Shown piece by piece: positions 22,673 to 30,594 of a stretch of 43,731 nt of DNA. The position numbers were made by a program, and so were the translations under genes. Below the pieces are notes generated by a model. It was given only the letters and a program-made list of their open reading frames with translations, was not told the origin of the DNA and did no database searches. The DNA lies in contig NZ_LDRT01000031.1 of assembly GCF_001476655.1 (NCBI RefSeq), forward strand, positions 1 to 43,731. Reading direction: 5' to 3'. The DNA is from Microbacterium testaceum (GTDB lineage: Bacteria > Actinomycetota > Actinomycetes > Actinomycetales > Microbacteriaceae). Every line of letters begins with the position of its first letter. The stretch's first letter is position 1.

Positions 22673-24028
22673 CTACGAGGGATCCGTCCCGATCTCGATC
22701 CGGAACACCGTCCCGCCCTCCGCTCCGGGGCGCGCCGAGATCCGGCCACCGAGACGGTCGGTGAGCCGCGCCGCGATCGAGAGACCGAGGCCGGAGCCCA
22801 CGCGTCGCACGTCGAGGTACCGTTCGCGCAGGAAGCCGCGTTCGAACGCGCGGGCGGCGTCGTCGGGCGTCAGCCCCGGGCCGGTGTCGGCCACCTCGAA
22901 CACCGCCGTTCCCTCGGTGCCGTGATCGGCGCGCAGGACGATGCGCGTTCCAGATGGGCTCACCCGCAGTGCGTTCTCGATCAGCCCGTCGAGCACCTGG
23001 CGCAGGCGCTGCGGATCGGTGGTCACAAGGACCCCGGATGCCGCGGCCCCGTCCTGCCTCACCTCCACGCCCGCGGATTGAGCCGCACCCTGCCAGGCCG
23101 CCACCGTCTGCGAGAGCAGGGGAGCGATCGGGATCGATGACAGACGGATCGGGAAGTCGTCGGCTTCGAGACGGGCCAGGGTCAGAAGATCGTCGGTGAA
23201 GGTCGCGAGCCGGGTGGCCTCGGCATCCAGAGTCTCTCCGACCTCACGCACTCCCTCGGGCGGGATGAGACCGTCGCGCAGTGCCGACGAATAGCCGCGG
23301 ATCGCCGTGAGCGGGGTGCGCAGCTCGTGCGAGACGGACAGGAGGAACTCGCGCTGGCGGGCCTCTGAGTGCGCAAGAGCGGCACCGATGGATCGCAATG
23401 CCGCCTCGACGTCGCTGACCTCATCGATCCGGCTGTCGTCGAGCTCGACCGTGCGGTCCCCGCCGGCGATGCGTCGTGCGGCGCGCGCCAGCCCGGCCAG
23501 CGGACGCGACAGCCACCGGCTCAAGAGAACAGCCGCCGCGACGGCGGCGAGGAACCCCATCGCCAACGCGAGGGCGATGCGTCCCAGCACATCGGCGCCG
23601 AGCGCTTTGACTCGACTCAGGTCCTGCGCGGCGGCGACACCGCCGCCGCCTGGGAGCGGGCGCGCTTCGACCGCGAAGGAGGCGTGATCGCGACGGACGG
23701 TGATGGATGCCTCCGTCCCCGCGGCGACCTGCTGGGCGACGCGCCCGTTCACGATGTCGGCGGCCGGTCCGCGCACCGAACCGTCGGTACCGACGACGGC
23801 GATCAGGGCGTCGGGATCGCTCAACAGCGACGCGCTCGCGATCGCGGCGTCTCGCCCCTCGGGCGTCGCGGCGACGAGACGGTCGACCTGCGTGACGAGA
23901 GCCGATCGTGCGGAGGCCTCGTCGACGGTATTCAGCAGGGGGAAAGCAGCGAGGGCGGTCACGATGACGGCGACCGCCGCGACGATGACGGTCGCGCCCG
24001 TGACGATCCGCCGGAGCGAGCCCCTCAC
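22673..24028 (-). CDS. two-component sensor histidine kinase
   Basis: The GTG at 24028 overlaps the regulator stop by four bases (GTGA) and gives 451 residues. Domains: TM1 ~8-30, extracytoplasmic sensor ~31-148, TM2 ~150-169, HAMP ~170-222, HisKA with SVSHELRTPLTAIRGY (His234), and HATPase with VLDGLIENALRVSPSG, DTGPGLTPDDAARAF and GSGLGLSIA. It phosphorylates the adjacent regulator in response to an unknown envelope signal. IS3 remnants begin within about 20 bases of its stop codon, but the C-terminal motif (GGTVFRIEIG) looks complete; the native terminator is probably lost. Confidence 0.95.
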   Translation of the reverse strand: MRGSLRRIVTGATVIVAAVAVIVTALAAFPLLNTVDEASARSALVTQVDRLVAATPEGRDAAIASASLLSDPDALIAVVGTDGSVRGPAADIVNGRVAQQVAAGTEASITVRRDHASFAVEARPLPGGGGVAAAQDLSRVKALGADVLGRIALALAMGFLAAVAAAVLLSRWLSRPLAGLARAARRIAGGDRTVELDDSRIDEVSDVEAALRSIGAALAHSEARQREFLLSVSHELRTPLTAIRGYSSALRDGLIPPEGVREVGETLDAEATRLATFTDDLLTLARLEADDFPIRLSSIPIAPLLSQTVAAWQGAAQSAGVEVRQDGAAASGVLVTTDPQRLRQVLDGLIENALRVSPSGTRIVLRADHGTEGTAVFEVADTGPGLTPDDAARAFERGFLRERYLDVRRVGSGLGLSIAARLTDRLGGRISARPGAEGGTVFRIEIGTDPS

Positions 24029-24702
24029 GCGTCGAGGGCGTATCCGACGCCGCGGACGGTACGAATGCGATCCGGGGCGCCCATCTTGGCGCGCACCTGA
24101 GCGATGTGGGTGTCGACGGTCCGGGTTCCCGAGTAGTCGGCGACGCCCCAGACCTCCGCCAGCAGCTGCGTTCGCGTGAACACCTGGCCCGGGCTCCTCA
24201 TGAGCTGAGCGAGCAGGTCGAACTCGGTCGTCGTGAGGTCGACGGGGCGCCCGTCGACGTGGACCGTCCGGCGGGTGGCATCCAGTTCCCATGATCCGCG
24301 GCGCAGCACCGTGCTCGCCTCCCGGACGCGCGAGCGGCGGACGAGGGCCGAGACGCGGGTGGCGAGCTCCCGAGGGGACGACGGCTTCGTGAGATAGTCG
24401 TCGCCGCCGAGCTCCAGACCGAGCACGCGGTCGACCTCGGCGTCGCGCGCCGTCGAGAACAGCACGGGCGTCCAGTCGTTCTCCGCCCGGAGTCGGCGGA
24501 CGAGTTCGATTCCGTCGAGCCCGGGGAGGCCGATGTCCACGACAGCGGCAGCCGGGCGCAGACGACGGATGTCCGCCAGACCGCTGAGGCCGTCCCGGGA
24601 GAGGTGAACGCCGAAGCCCGCCTCCACGAGGTAGAGGCGGGCCACATCGGCGATCGCGTGCTCGTCTTCGACGACCACGATCAGGCCGCGCTCAGCTGTC
24701 AT
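24025..24702 (-). CDS. OmpR/PhoB-type response regulator
   Basis: The 225-residue product has a receiver domain (acidic pocket E12/D13, phospho-acceptor D56 in VVDIGLPGLDG, T84, K106) and a winged-helix DNA-binding domain (LTTTEFDLLAQLMRSPGQVF, then RTVDTHIAQVRAKM and IRTVRGVGYALDA). The ATG at 24702 is exactly six bases after TACGGT and has no ribosome binding site, so it is probably leaderless. It precedes and overlaps the kinase gene. A secreted helical protein encoded just downstream on the same strand may be part of its regulon; that is inference. Confidence 0.95.
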   Translation of the reverse strand: MTAERGLIVVVEDEHAIADVARLYLVEAGFGVHLSRDGLSGLADIRRLRPAAAVVDIGLPGLDGIELVRRLRAENDWTPVLFSTARDAEVDRVLGLELGGDDYLTKPSSPRELATRVSALVRRSRVREASTVLRRGSWELDATRRTVHVDGRPVDLTTTEFDLLAQLMRSPGQVFTRTQLLAEVWGVADYSGTRTVDTHIAQVRAKMGAPDRIRTVRGVGYALDA

Positions 24703-24708
24703 GGGCAC

Positions 24709-24714
24709 ACCGTA
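24709..24714 (-). promoter_or_regulatory. -10 box of the two-component operon, leaderless spacing
   Basis: On the minus strand TACGGT is followed by GTGCCC and then the ATG at 24702. No clear -35 box is seen. Confidence 0.4.
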
Positions 24715-24752
24715 AGCAGCGCTCGCAGGAGCGGGCTGGGAACGACCGGGGC

Positions 24753-25469
24753 TTACCGGAGGCCGGTGCGCACCGTCTTCGCATCCTGGTTCGCCTGGTG
24801 AATCGCGGTGTCGACCGCCTTCACCTGGTCGCGGACGTGGGCGAGGGTCTGCTCGTCGGCCGCGACGGTCGCGGGGGAGAGCGAGAGCGCGGTCGTCGCC
24901 AGACCGTTCGCGTCGGACTGCACGGTCGAGATCTGCGTGCCCAGATCGTTCAGCGCGTCGGTCAGGGCCGTCGTGCTCTTGTCGGAGTGCTTCGCGAGCG
25001 CGCTCTCGAGCTTCGTCTGCTCCGCCTGGAGGCGCGGAAGGACCGTCGTCGTCACGGCGTCGGCCCGCGCGGCCCACCGCACCTCGGGCAGAGCCACCTC
25101 GCGGACGCGGTACGACGACGCGGCGGTGCGCACGTCGTCGCGGACCTGCTTCACCGTGGCGGCTGCCGAGATGTCGGACTGCAGGGTGTGGATGCCGGCG
25201 AGGTCGTCGTTCAGGATGGCCAGGGCCTTGGTGCGGTCGTCATCGCTGAGGTGCGTGTCGGCGGTGATGCGGGTGATCTCCGCGGTCAGGGCATCGGCCT
25301 GGCGACCGGCCGCGGCCGTCGCGCGGGCCTGGACATCGCTCAGGCTCGCCGGCGCGTGAGGCGAAGTCGACGGGGACGGCGTCTCGGCCGAGGCCGCCAT
25401 CGGGGCGGCGAGGGCCGCTCCTGCGGCGATGGCGACGGCGAGCGGGGTGAGGATTCGCGTGGTTCTCAT
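24753..25469 (-). CDS. secreted alpha-helical protein, unknown function
   Basis: The 238-residue product begins with a signal peptide (MRTTRILTPLAVAIAAGAAL) and an AxA-type cleavage site (MAASA) near residue 29. A Pro/Ser/Thr linker and long Ala-rich helices with little hydrophobicity follow, probably coiled coil. There are no cysteines and no domain I recognise. GAGAG lies before the ATG. It is encoded 50 bases upstream (in transcription order) of the response-regulator gene on the same strand, so it could be co-expressed with or be a target of that system. Confidence 0.82.
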   Translation of the reverse strand: MRTTRILTPLAVAIAAGAALAAPMAASAETPSPSTSPHAPASLSDVQARATAAAGRQADALTAEITRITADTHLSDDDRTKALAILNDDLAGIHTLQSDISAAATVKQVRDDVRTAASSYRVREVALPEVRWAARADAVTTTVLPRLQAEQTKLESALAKHSDKSTTALTDALNDLGTQISTVQSDANGLATTALSLSPATVAADEQTLAHVRDQVKAVDTAIHQANQDAKTVRTGLR

Positions 25470-25549
25470 GCGGATACTCTCGGCCGCGCGTGTGGTCGAG
25501 CTGTCAGGGCCGTGTCCGGGTTGTGTCAGGGCCGAAGACCCCGTCGGCC

Positions 25550-25987
25550 TCAGGCCGGTTCGTTGCCCTCGGCCCACCCGCCCGGAGCCGCGATGTTGAA
25601 CATCCACGCCACGCCCCACGGGTCGACGATCTCGCCGTAGAGGTCGCCCCACACCTGCTTCTCGAGGGGCTGGGTGACCTGGGCACCGCGCTCGACGAAA
25701 CGGTCGTAGAACCCGCGCACGCGGTCGGTCTCGTCGCTCATGAAGGCCGCGTGCACGCGGCTCTTGCCCCAGCCCTCGGCGGGCTCCTCGAAGCCGTCGG
25801 CGCCCATCACGGTGAAGCCGTCGGCGCGCAGCTCGGAGTGCATCACGCCGTCGGCGGGAGCGTCCGGGATGCCGAAGTCGGCGAAGGTGTTGATCGACAG
25901 CTCGCCGCCGAACACCGACTGGTAGAAGGTCATCGCCTCACGGGCGGCACCGGCGAACGAGACGTACACGACGAGGGAGGTCGACAT
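25550..25987 (-). CDS. VOC-family (PhnB-like glyoxalase fold) protein
   Basis: The 145-residue product has the PhnB/3-demethylubiquinone-like VOC pattern: VYVSFAGAAREAMTFYQSVF with FGGEL at the N-terminus and LEKQVWGDLYGEIVDPWGVA near the C-terminus. The metal-site and substrate residues of true glyoxalases are not conserved in an obvious way, so no reaction is assigned. The ATG is preceded by AGAAGGA. It is a single gene divergent from the hydrolase gene. Confidence 0.9.
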   Translation of the reverse strand: MSTSLVVYVSFAGAAREAMTFYQSVFGGELSINTFADFGIPDAPADGVMHSELRADGFTVMGADGFEEPAEGWGKSRVHAAFMSDETDRVRGFYDRFVERGAQVTQPLEKQVWGDLYGEIVDPWGVAWMFNIAAPGGWAEGNEPA

Positions 25988-26096
25988 CGAGGCATCCTTC
26001 TGATCGGGGATTCGCCCTCACCCTAGACCGGGCGTGCTCGGTGCGGGAAGACCCGGATATGCTCGGGCGAAACCCGCTCGCCCCCAGGGAGAAATC

Positions 26097-26852
26097 ATGA
26101 TCCTCGCCCACGACGTGTCGGGCTCCGGCCCGCTCCTGGTCCTCCTCCACGGCATCACCGAGGACCGCCGCAGTTGGGATCCGGTCGACTTCACCGGCGG
26201 CTTCACCGTGGTGCGGGTCGACCTGCGCGGGCACGGGGCGTCGACGGCCGAGGAACCGTACGACATCCCGACGCTCGCGGCCGACGTCCACGAGACGCTC
26301 GCGCAGCTCGCCGAGAACGACGTGATCCCCGCGGAGCCGCCCGTGGTCGTCGGCCACTCGATGGGCGGCATCGTCGCGACCGCCTATGGCGCGCTCTTCC
26401 CCGCGCGCGCGATCGTCAACGTGGATCAGCCCCTCCAGCTCGCGAGCATGCAGGGGCAGGTGAAGCAGGCGGAGGGGATGCTGCGCGGTGCGGACTTCCC
26501 CCTGTTCATCGAGGGGATGTTCGCGCAGATGGCGGGCGGCCTGGATGCCGAGGAGATGGCGCGGGTGGACGGCATCCGGTCTCCGAAGCGCGACGTCGTC
26601 CTCGGGATGTGGCGGCCGCTCCTCGAGGACTCACCCGAAGAGCTGGCGGCGCTCGTGAGCGGTCTGACGAGGATCCCGGAAGACGTCCCATACCTCGTGA
26701 TCACCGGTCTCGACGCCGGACCCGAGTACGCCGCCTGGCTGCAGCACGAGATTCCGCAGACCGTGCACGAGATCTGGCAGCCACCGACCCACTACCCGCA
26801 CCTCGTGGACCCCGCGCGCTTCGTCGAGCGCATCGAAGCGTTCGTCCGCTGA
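26097..26852 (+). CDS. alpha/beta hydrolase
   Basis: The 251-residue product has the alpha/beta-hydrolase fold: oxyanion region [13 protein letters not shown] (17-29), [10 protein letters not shown], nucleophile motif GHSMGG with Ser88, a likely acid in TGLDAGPEY and a catalytic His in the C-terminal [12 protein letters not shown]. The triad is complete, so it should be active on an ester, lactone or similar bond; the substrate is unknown. The ATG is preceded by GGGAGA. Confidence 0.92.
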   Translation: MILAHDVSGSGPLLVLLHGITEDRRSWDPVDFTGGFTVVRVDLRGHGASTAEEPYDIPTLAADVHETLAQLAENDVIPAEPPVVVGHSMGGIVATAYGALFPARAIVNVDQPLQLASMQGQVKQAEGMLRGADFPLFIEGMFAQMAGGLDAEEMARVDGIRSPKRDVVLGMWRPLLEDSPEELAALVSGLTRIPEDVPYLVITGLDAGPEYAAWLQHEIPQTVHEIWQPPTHYPHLVDPARFVERIEAFVR

Positions 26853-26913
26853 AGACCGCGTCCGGCGCGCGGAGGATCCGGCGCGCGGGATGACAATCGA
26901 CACGGGAAGGTCT

Positions 26914-27397
26914 CCATGGACTTCGCCGCGACGCTCGAGAAAGCTTTCGCCCTCGTCGACGAGGGGTGATCCAGCGCGCGCTCGACATCGACGCGGCCTC
27001 CCAGGATTCGCCCTCCGCGGGCGTACGCCGGGTGGCGGCGGAGGCGGCCCTCGCCGCCCAGATGATCCGGCGGTGGCTCGGACAGGACGTCGACTCGATC
27101 GCCTCCGCCCTGGACGCCCTCGCCCTCCGACTCGGCGGCGAGAACGACCCGAGGTCGTCCGCGATCCGCATCGAGGCGATGGTCACGTCATCGCGTCTGC
27201 GGATCGAGAACGGCCTCGACCTCACCGGCGTGGTCGACATGCTGCGAATCGCCGTCGCGGAGTCGCGCCGGACTCCGGAGGCGGAGGGGCGGGGACTCGA
27301 CGCGTCGCTCCTCCAGGCGGATGCGGCGATCGCCGAGGGAGAGAGCCCCCATGAGGCCCTCGCCGACGCACGGCGGCTCCTCGCCGAAGACCCGTAG
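26914..27397 (+). pseudogene. broken TPR-like helical protein, 5' part
   Basis: An ATG with GGGAAGG upstream opens MDFAATLEKAFALVDEG and then meets TGA at 26967. A GTG at 26966 continues in another frame (MIQRALDIDAASQDSP...) for 143 residues until TAG at 27395. The following frame resumes in phase directly after that TAG. The parts look like one helical gene with a frameshift near 26960 and a nonsense codon at 27395. Two or three small genes with GTGA-type coupling is the alternative, so decay is likely but not proven. Confidence 0.55.
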
Positions 27398-27406
27398 ACG
27401 CATACC

Positions 27407-28120
27407 GTGGCTCGGGCCGCGCGGGCGGGCCGGCACCTTCGTCTCCTCCTCGACCGCCTCGACGAAGAAACGCGCGATCTGGCGGCGACGGAGGAGTGGC
27501 CGCGGCTCCTCGAGCGGTACGCGGGCGGGATGGATGCCGAGATCCGGGCCGCCGTCCTCGCCGAACTGTTGCGCTACGTCGGCTCCGCGCCAGAGATCAC
27601 GGCATCCGGACTCGCCCTGCTGCGCCAGGCGGACCTGATCTTCCGCGGGGACGATGTCCCCGCATCCGCTCTCGCCCGTCACGCGACCATCATCCGCGCC
27701 GGCGCGGAGACGCGCGCCGAGCGGGTCCGTGCTCGCGCGCACCTGCGCCTCGGCGTCGCCCTCGGCAGGCTCGGCGATCCGCGCGGCGCGATTCGGGCGT
27801 ATGAGGCGCTCGACGCGCTCGCCGCCGGTTCGTCGGACGGCGACATCGCGACCGCCCGTCAGCAAGCGGTCTACAACCGGGCGGTGACGATCGACGACCT
27901 CGGTGACGGACGTGCGGCGCTCGCCGCCTACGAGCACGCGGTCGCGGTCCACGGACAGTCGCTGGCGTCGGCGGGCGGACGGCTGAGGTGCGCCAAGGCC
28001 CTGCGCGATCAGGCGCTGATCTTCGGGGGACTCGGCCGGGTCGCGGAGGCGGCCGGTGCCCATCGCCGTGTCCTCGACCTGGCCGCGGGCTCGACCGACC
28101 CGCGGCATCCGCCCCCCCCT
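27407..28120 (+). pseudogene. broken TPR-like helical protein, 3' part, truncated
   Basis: This lies in the same phase as the preceding frame, after its TAG. It reads as a helical-repeat protein with TPR-like units (RVRARAHLRLGVALGRLGDP, then YNRAVTIDDLGDGRAALAAY, then QALIFGGLGRVAEAAGAHRR). The recognisable protein stops near 28105, next to a run of eight C (28112-28119) shared with the 3' end of the convergent ABC permease gene; beyond that the open frame (to 28273) is only antisense of the permease. A natural C-terminus is not visible, so the 3' end was probably lost. A GTG at 27407 could start an independent product of ~230 residues. Confidence 0.55.
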
Positions 28121-29705
28121 ACGCCCCCTGGAACGACCGCAGCTGCGCGAGCAGGCCCGGCGCGTTCGCGTCGAAGCGCTTGCCGCCCAGCACCACGCCG
28201 ACGGCGAGCACCACGAGTCCGAGGACGGGACCGACCACGAACGCGATCCACCCCGCCACGCTCGATCCGGTGAACGTCGCGATCGCGGCCGGGATCACGG
28301 TCGGCAGACCGAGGACCGCGACCAGGGCCCAGCACAGGAAGAACGTCAGGAACATCGAGAACGACGACCCGGGTACGCGCTTGAAGGGCGAGTCGCCCGG
28401 TGAGGGCGTGGGGACGACGAGGAACGCCGAGCTCACGGCGCTTATGCCGAAGCCGATGAGCGTCAGCCCGAGGGACGCGCCGAGGACCGGAGCGAGCAGA
28501 TCCCACCGGCCGGCGATCGCGATCGTCACGATGTCGACGACGACGATGAGGGGAATCACGACGGTGGCGACGCCCAGCGTGCGGCCCAGCCGGTCCGCGC
28601 GCCCGCGGATACCGGTCTGCATGACGGTGGCGAAAGCGGTGCCGTCGTACGAGATGTCCGAGTAGGGCAGCACTCCGGCGAAGAAGCCGACCAGCAGACC
28701 GGACAGGGCGAAGAAGGGGGTGTTGACGTCCCACTGCGAGTAGATCAACACGATGATCGGGGCGAAGGGGATGAGCAGCAGCTGCCGCAGGTACCTCATG
28801 TCGCGGGTCCACGAGGTGAGCGAACGCGCCCAGGTCGCCCCGACCGGACTCGACGGCATCACGCCGAACCACCCGAGCGACCCCGTCTTGCGCCGGGCGG
28901 TCGACCGGGCGGGAGGGGCGATGACCGATGCCGAGAGGTTGCGGAACCACAGCATCCACAGCACGGCGAGGGTCGCGAGGGCGATGACGAACTTGAGGAT
29001 CGCGGTGAGCCACGAACCGGTCGCGAGGTCACCGGGCACGGCCCAGGCGGCACCGACCGGGGTCCACGAGACGGCGCTCACGAGGGCTTGCAGTTGCAGG
29101 CCCTGCTCGGTGGCCGACTGCACAGCGTTCAGGATGCCGATGAGGATCGGGCTGGCGAAGATCACCAGCGCGAACGCGAGAAGTCCGATCAGCTCCTTCG
29201 TGCGGCGGCCGCCGCCGATCCCGGATGCCAGGGCGGCGACCGTGCGCGAGGCGACCACGCAGATGAGCACCCCGATCGGGATGCACACGATCGCGGCGAT
29301 CGCCGCCACCGGCTCGTGCGCCCAGACGAGGAAGGTGAGCAGGCTCGCCACCACCGTTGCGATGCCGCCGACACCGGTCAGTCCACCCGCGGTGATGGCG
29401 ATCATCATCTGCGTGGTGCTCATCGGGAACGGGGCGAGCTTGGCGGGGTCGAGGGTCGTGTCGACACCGGTCGCGAAGATCGGGCCGAGCACCCAGCCGA
29501 GGATGAGCACGGCGCCGGCCGCGGTGACCGCCGCGCGGGCGACATCGAAGTCGAGGGTGCCGACGAAGAACAGACCGACCCCCGCGAACAGCAGCATCCA
29601 GAGCGCTCCGAGCACGCCGAAGATGAACCCGACGAGCTGCATCGGGCTGCGCGCGAGCGTGTTGCCGAGGACGCGGAAACGGATCTTCAGGACTGTCGCA
29701 ACCAC
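28119..29705 (-). CDS. ABC transporter permease, ABC-2-like
   Basis: The 528-residue product has about 12 hydrophobic segments and no ATPase motifs. Its start overlaps the end of the ATPase gene by 19 bases, so the two form one exporter. Its cargo is unknown. A cytoplasmic basic loop lies near the middle (RSTARRKTG). Its 3' end converges with a decayed TPR-like gene. Annotation rests on topology and partner gene; the exact family is uncertain. Confidence 0.88.
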   Translation of the reverse strand: MVATVLKIRFRVLGNTLARSPMQLVGFIFGVLGALWMLLFAGVGLFFVGTLDFDVARAAVTAAGAVLILGWVLGPIFATGVDTTLDPAKLAPFPMSTTQMMIAITAGGLTGVGGIATVVASLLTFLVWAHEPVAAIAAIVCIPIGVLICVVASRTVAALASGIGGGRRTKELIGLLAFALVIFASPILIGILNAVQSATEQGLQLQALVSAVSWTPVGAAWAVPGDLATGSWLTAILKFVIALATLAVLWMLWFRNLSASVIAPPARSTARRKTGSLGWFGVMPSSPVGATWARSLTSWTRDMRYLRQLLLIPFAPIIVLIYSQWDVNTPFFALSGLLVGFFAGVLPYSDISYDGTAFATVMQTGIRGRADRLGRTLGVATVVIPLIVVVDIVTIAIAGRWDLLAPVLGASLGLTLIGFGISAVSSAFLVVPTPSPGDSPFKRVPGSSFSMFLTFFLCWALVAVLGLPTVIPAAIATFTGSSVAGWIAFVVGPVLGLVVLAVGVVLGGKRFDANAPGLLAQLRSFQGA

Positions 29706-30517
29706 TGCGGCCCCTCCGCGTGGTGGCGTCCGCCGACGAGCTCGACGAAGCGATCCTGCAGCGTCTTGCCGGCGCGCACCTCATCGACGGTTCCGGATGC
29801 CAGCAGTCGGCCCTGCGCGATGACGGCGACGTGGTCGCACATGCGCTGCACGAGGTCCATCGAGTGGCTCGAGACGATGACCGTGCCCCCGGAGGCGGTG
29901 TAGCCGCGGAGGATGTCCTCGATGTTGGCCGCGGATACGGGGTCCACCGACTCGAAGGGCTCGTCGAGCACAAGCAGGCGCGGCGCATGGACGAGGGCGC
30001 ACGCGAGCGCGACCTTCTTCGTCATACCGGCGGAGTAGTCGACGACAGGGGTCCCCGCGGCCTCGGTGAGGTCCATGATGCGCAGGAGATCCGCTGTGCG
30101 GGTGGCGACCTCGTCGCGCGTGAGGCCGAACATCATGCCGGTGTACGTCACGAGCTGTTCCCCCGTGAGGCGGTCGAACAAGCGGACGCCGTCCGCGAGG
30201 TTGCCGATGAGCTTCTTCGCCTCGACGGGCTGCGCCCAGACGTCGACGCCGTGGATGCGCACCGTGCCGGCGTCGGGCCGAAGAAGCCCGGTGGCCATCG
30301 AGAGAGTGGTGGTCTTACCGGCGCCGTTGGGGCCGACCAGGCCGTAGAACGATCCGGCGGGGACACGCAGGTCGAGTCCGGCGACGGCGGTCTTCTCGCC
30401 GAATCGCTTCACCAGACCCGTGATGTCCATCGCGGGGAGCGAGTCGGTCGGCGTCGGGGGAGCGACCCCGTCGGGCAGGGCGGAGGGCGGCGGCACGGCG
30501 CTCGAGGAGTCGGTCAC
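29687..30517 (-). CDS. ABC transporter ATP-binding protein
   Basis: The 276-residue ATPase has a Walker A (GPNGAGKTTT) near residue 70, a Q-loop region, the signature YSAGMTKKVALA (an altered LSGGQ) and Walker B LLVLDEPFESVD. A Pro/Ser-rich N-terminal extension of ~28 residues precedes the domain. It powers the permease encoded by the overlapping downstream gene. The GTG start is six bases after TAGGTT, so the mRNA may be leaderless. Confidence 0.95.
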   Translation of the reverse strand: MTDSSSAVPPPSALPDGVAPPTPTDSLPAMDITGLVKRFGEKTAVAGLDLRVPAGSFYGLVGPNGAGKTTTLSMATGLLRPDAGTVRIHGVDVWAQPVEAKKLIGNLADGVRLFDRLTGEQLVTYTGMMFGLTRDEVATRTADLLRIMDLTEAAGTPVVDYSAGMTKKVALACALVHAPRLLVLDEPFESVDPVSAANIEDILRGYTASGGTVIVSSHSMDLVQRMCDHVAVIAQGRLLASGTVDEVRAGKTLQDRFVELVGGRHHAEGPQWLRQS

Positions 30518-30523
30518 GCTCCG

Positions 30524-30529
30524 AACCTA
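30524..30529 (-). promoter_or_regulatory. -10 box of the ABC exporter operon, leaderless spacing
   Basis: On the minus strand TAGGTT is followed by CGGAGC and then the GTG at 30517. A weak TGGAAC box lies 17 bp further upstream. Confidence 0.35.
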
Positions 30530-30594
30530 TCTGTCGGTCTGTCTCGGTTCCAGCGTGGGCTCCCCGCCTTCGCCGAGAACCGACTCGAACGGTG

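Noticed and set aside
24025..25077. Response-regulator frame extended upstream to 25077
   Set aside because: The extra 125 residues are Arg/Gly-rich and overlap the secreted-protein gene; the receiver domain starts right after ATG 24702.
28056..28403. Plus-strand frame beyond the TPR-like gene as its true C-terminus
   Set aside because: It is antisense to the well-supported permease gene and shows no helical-repeat pattern.
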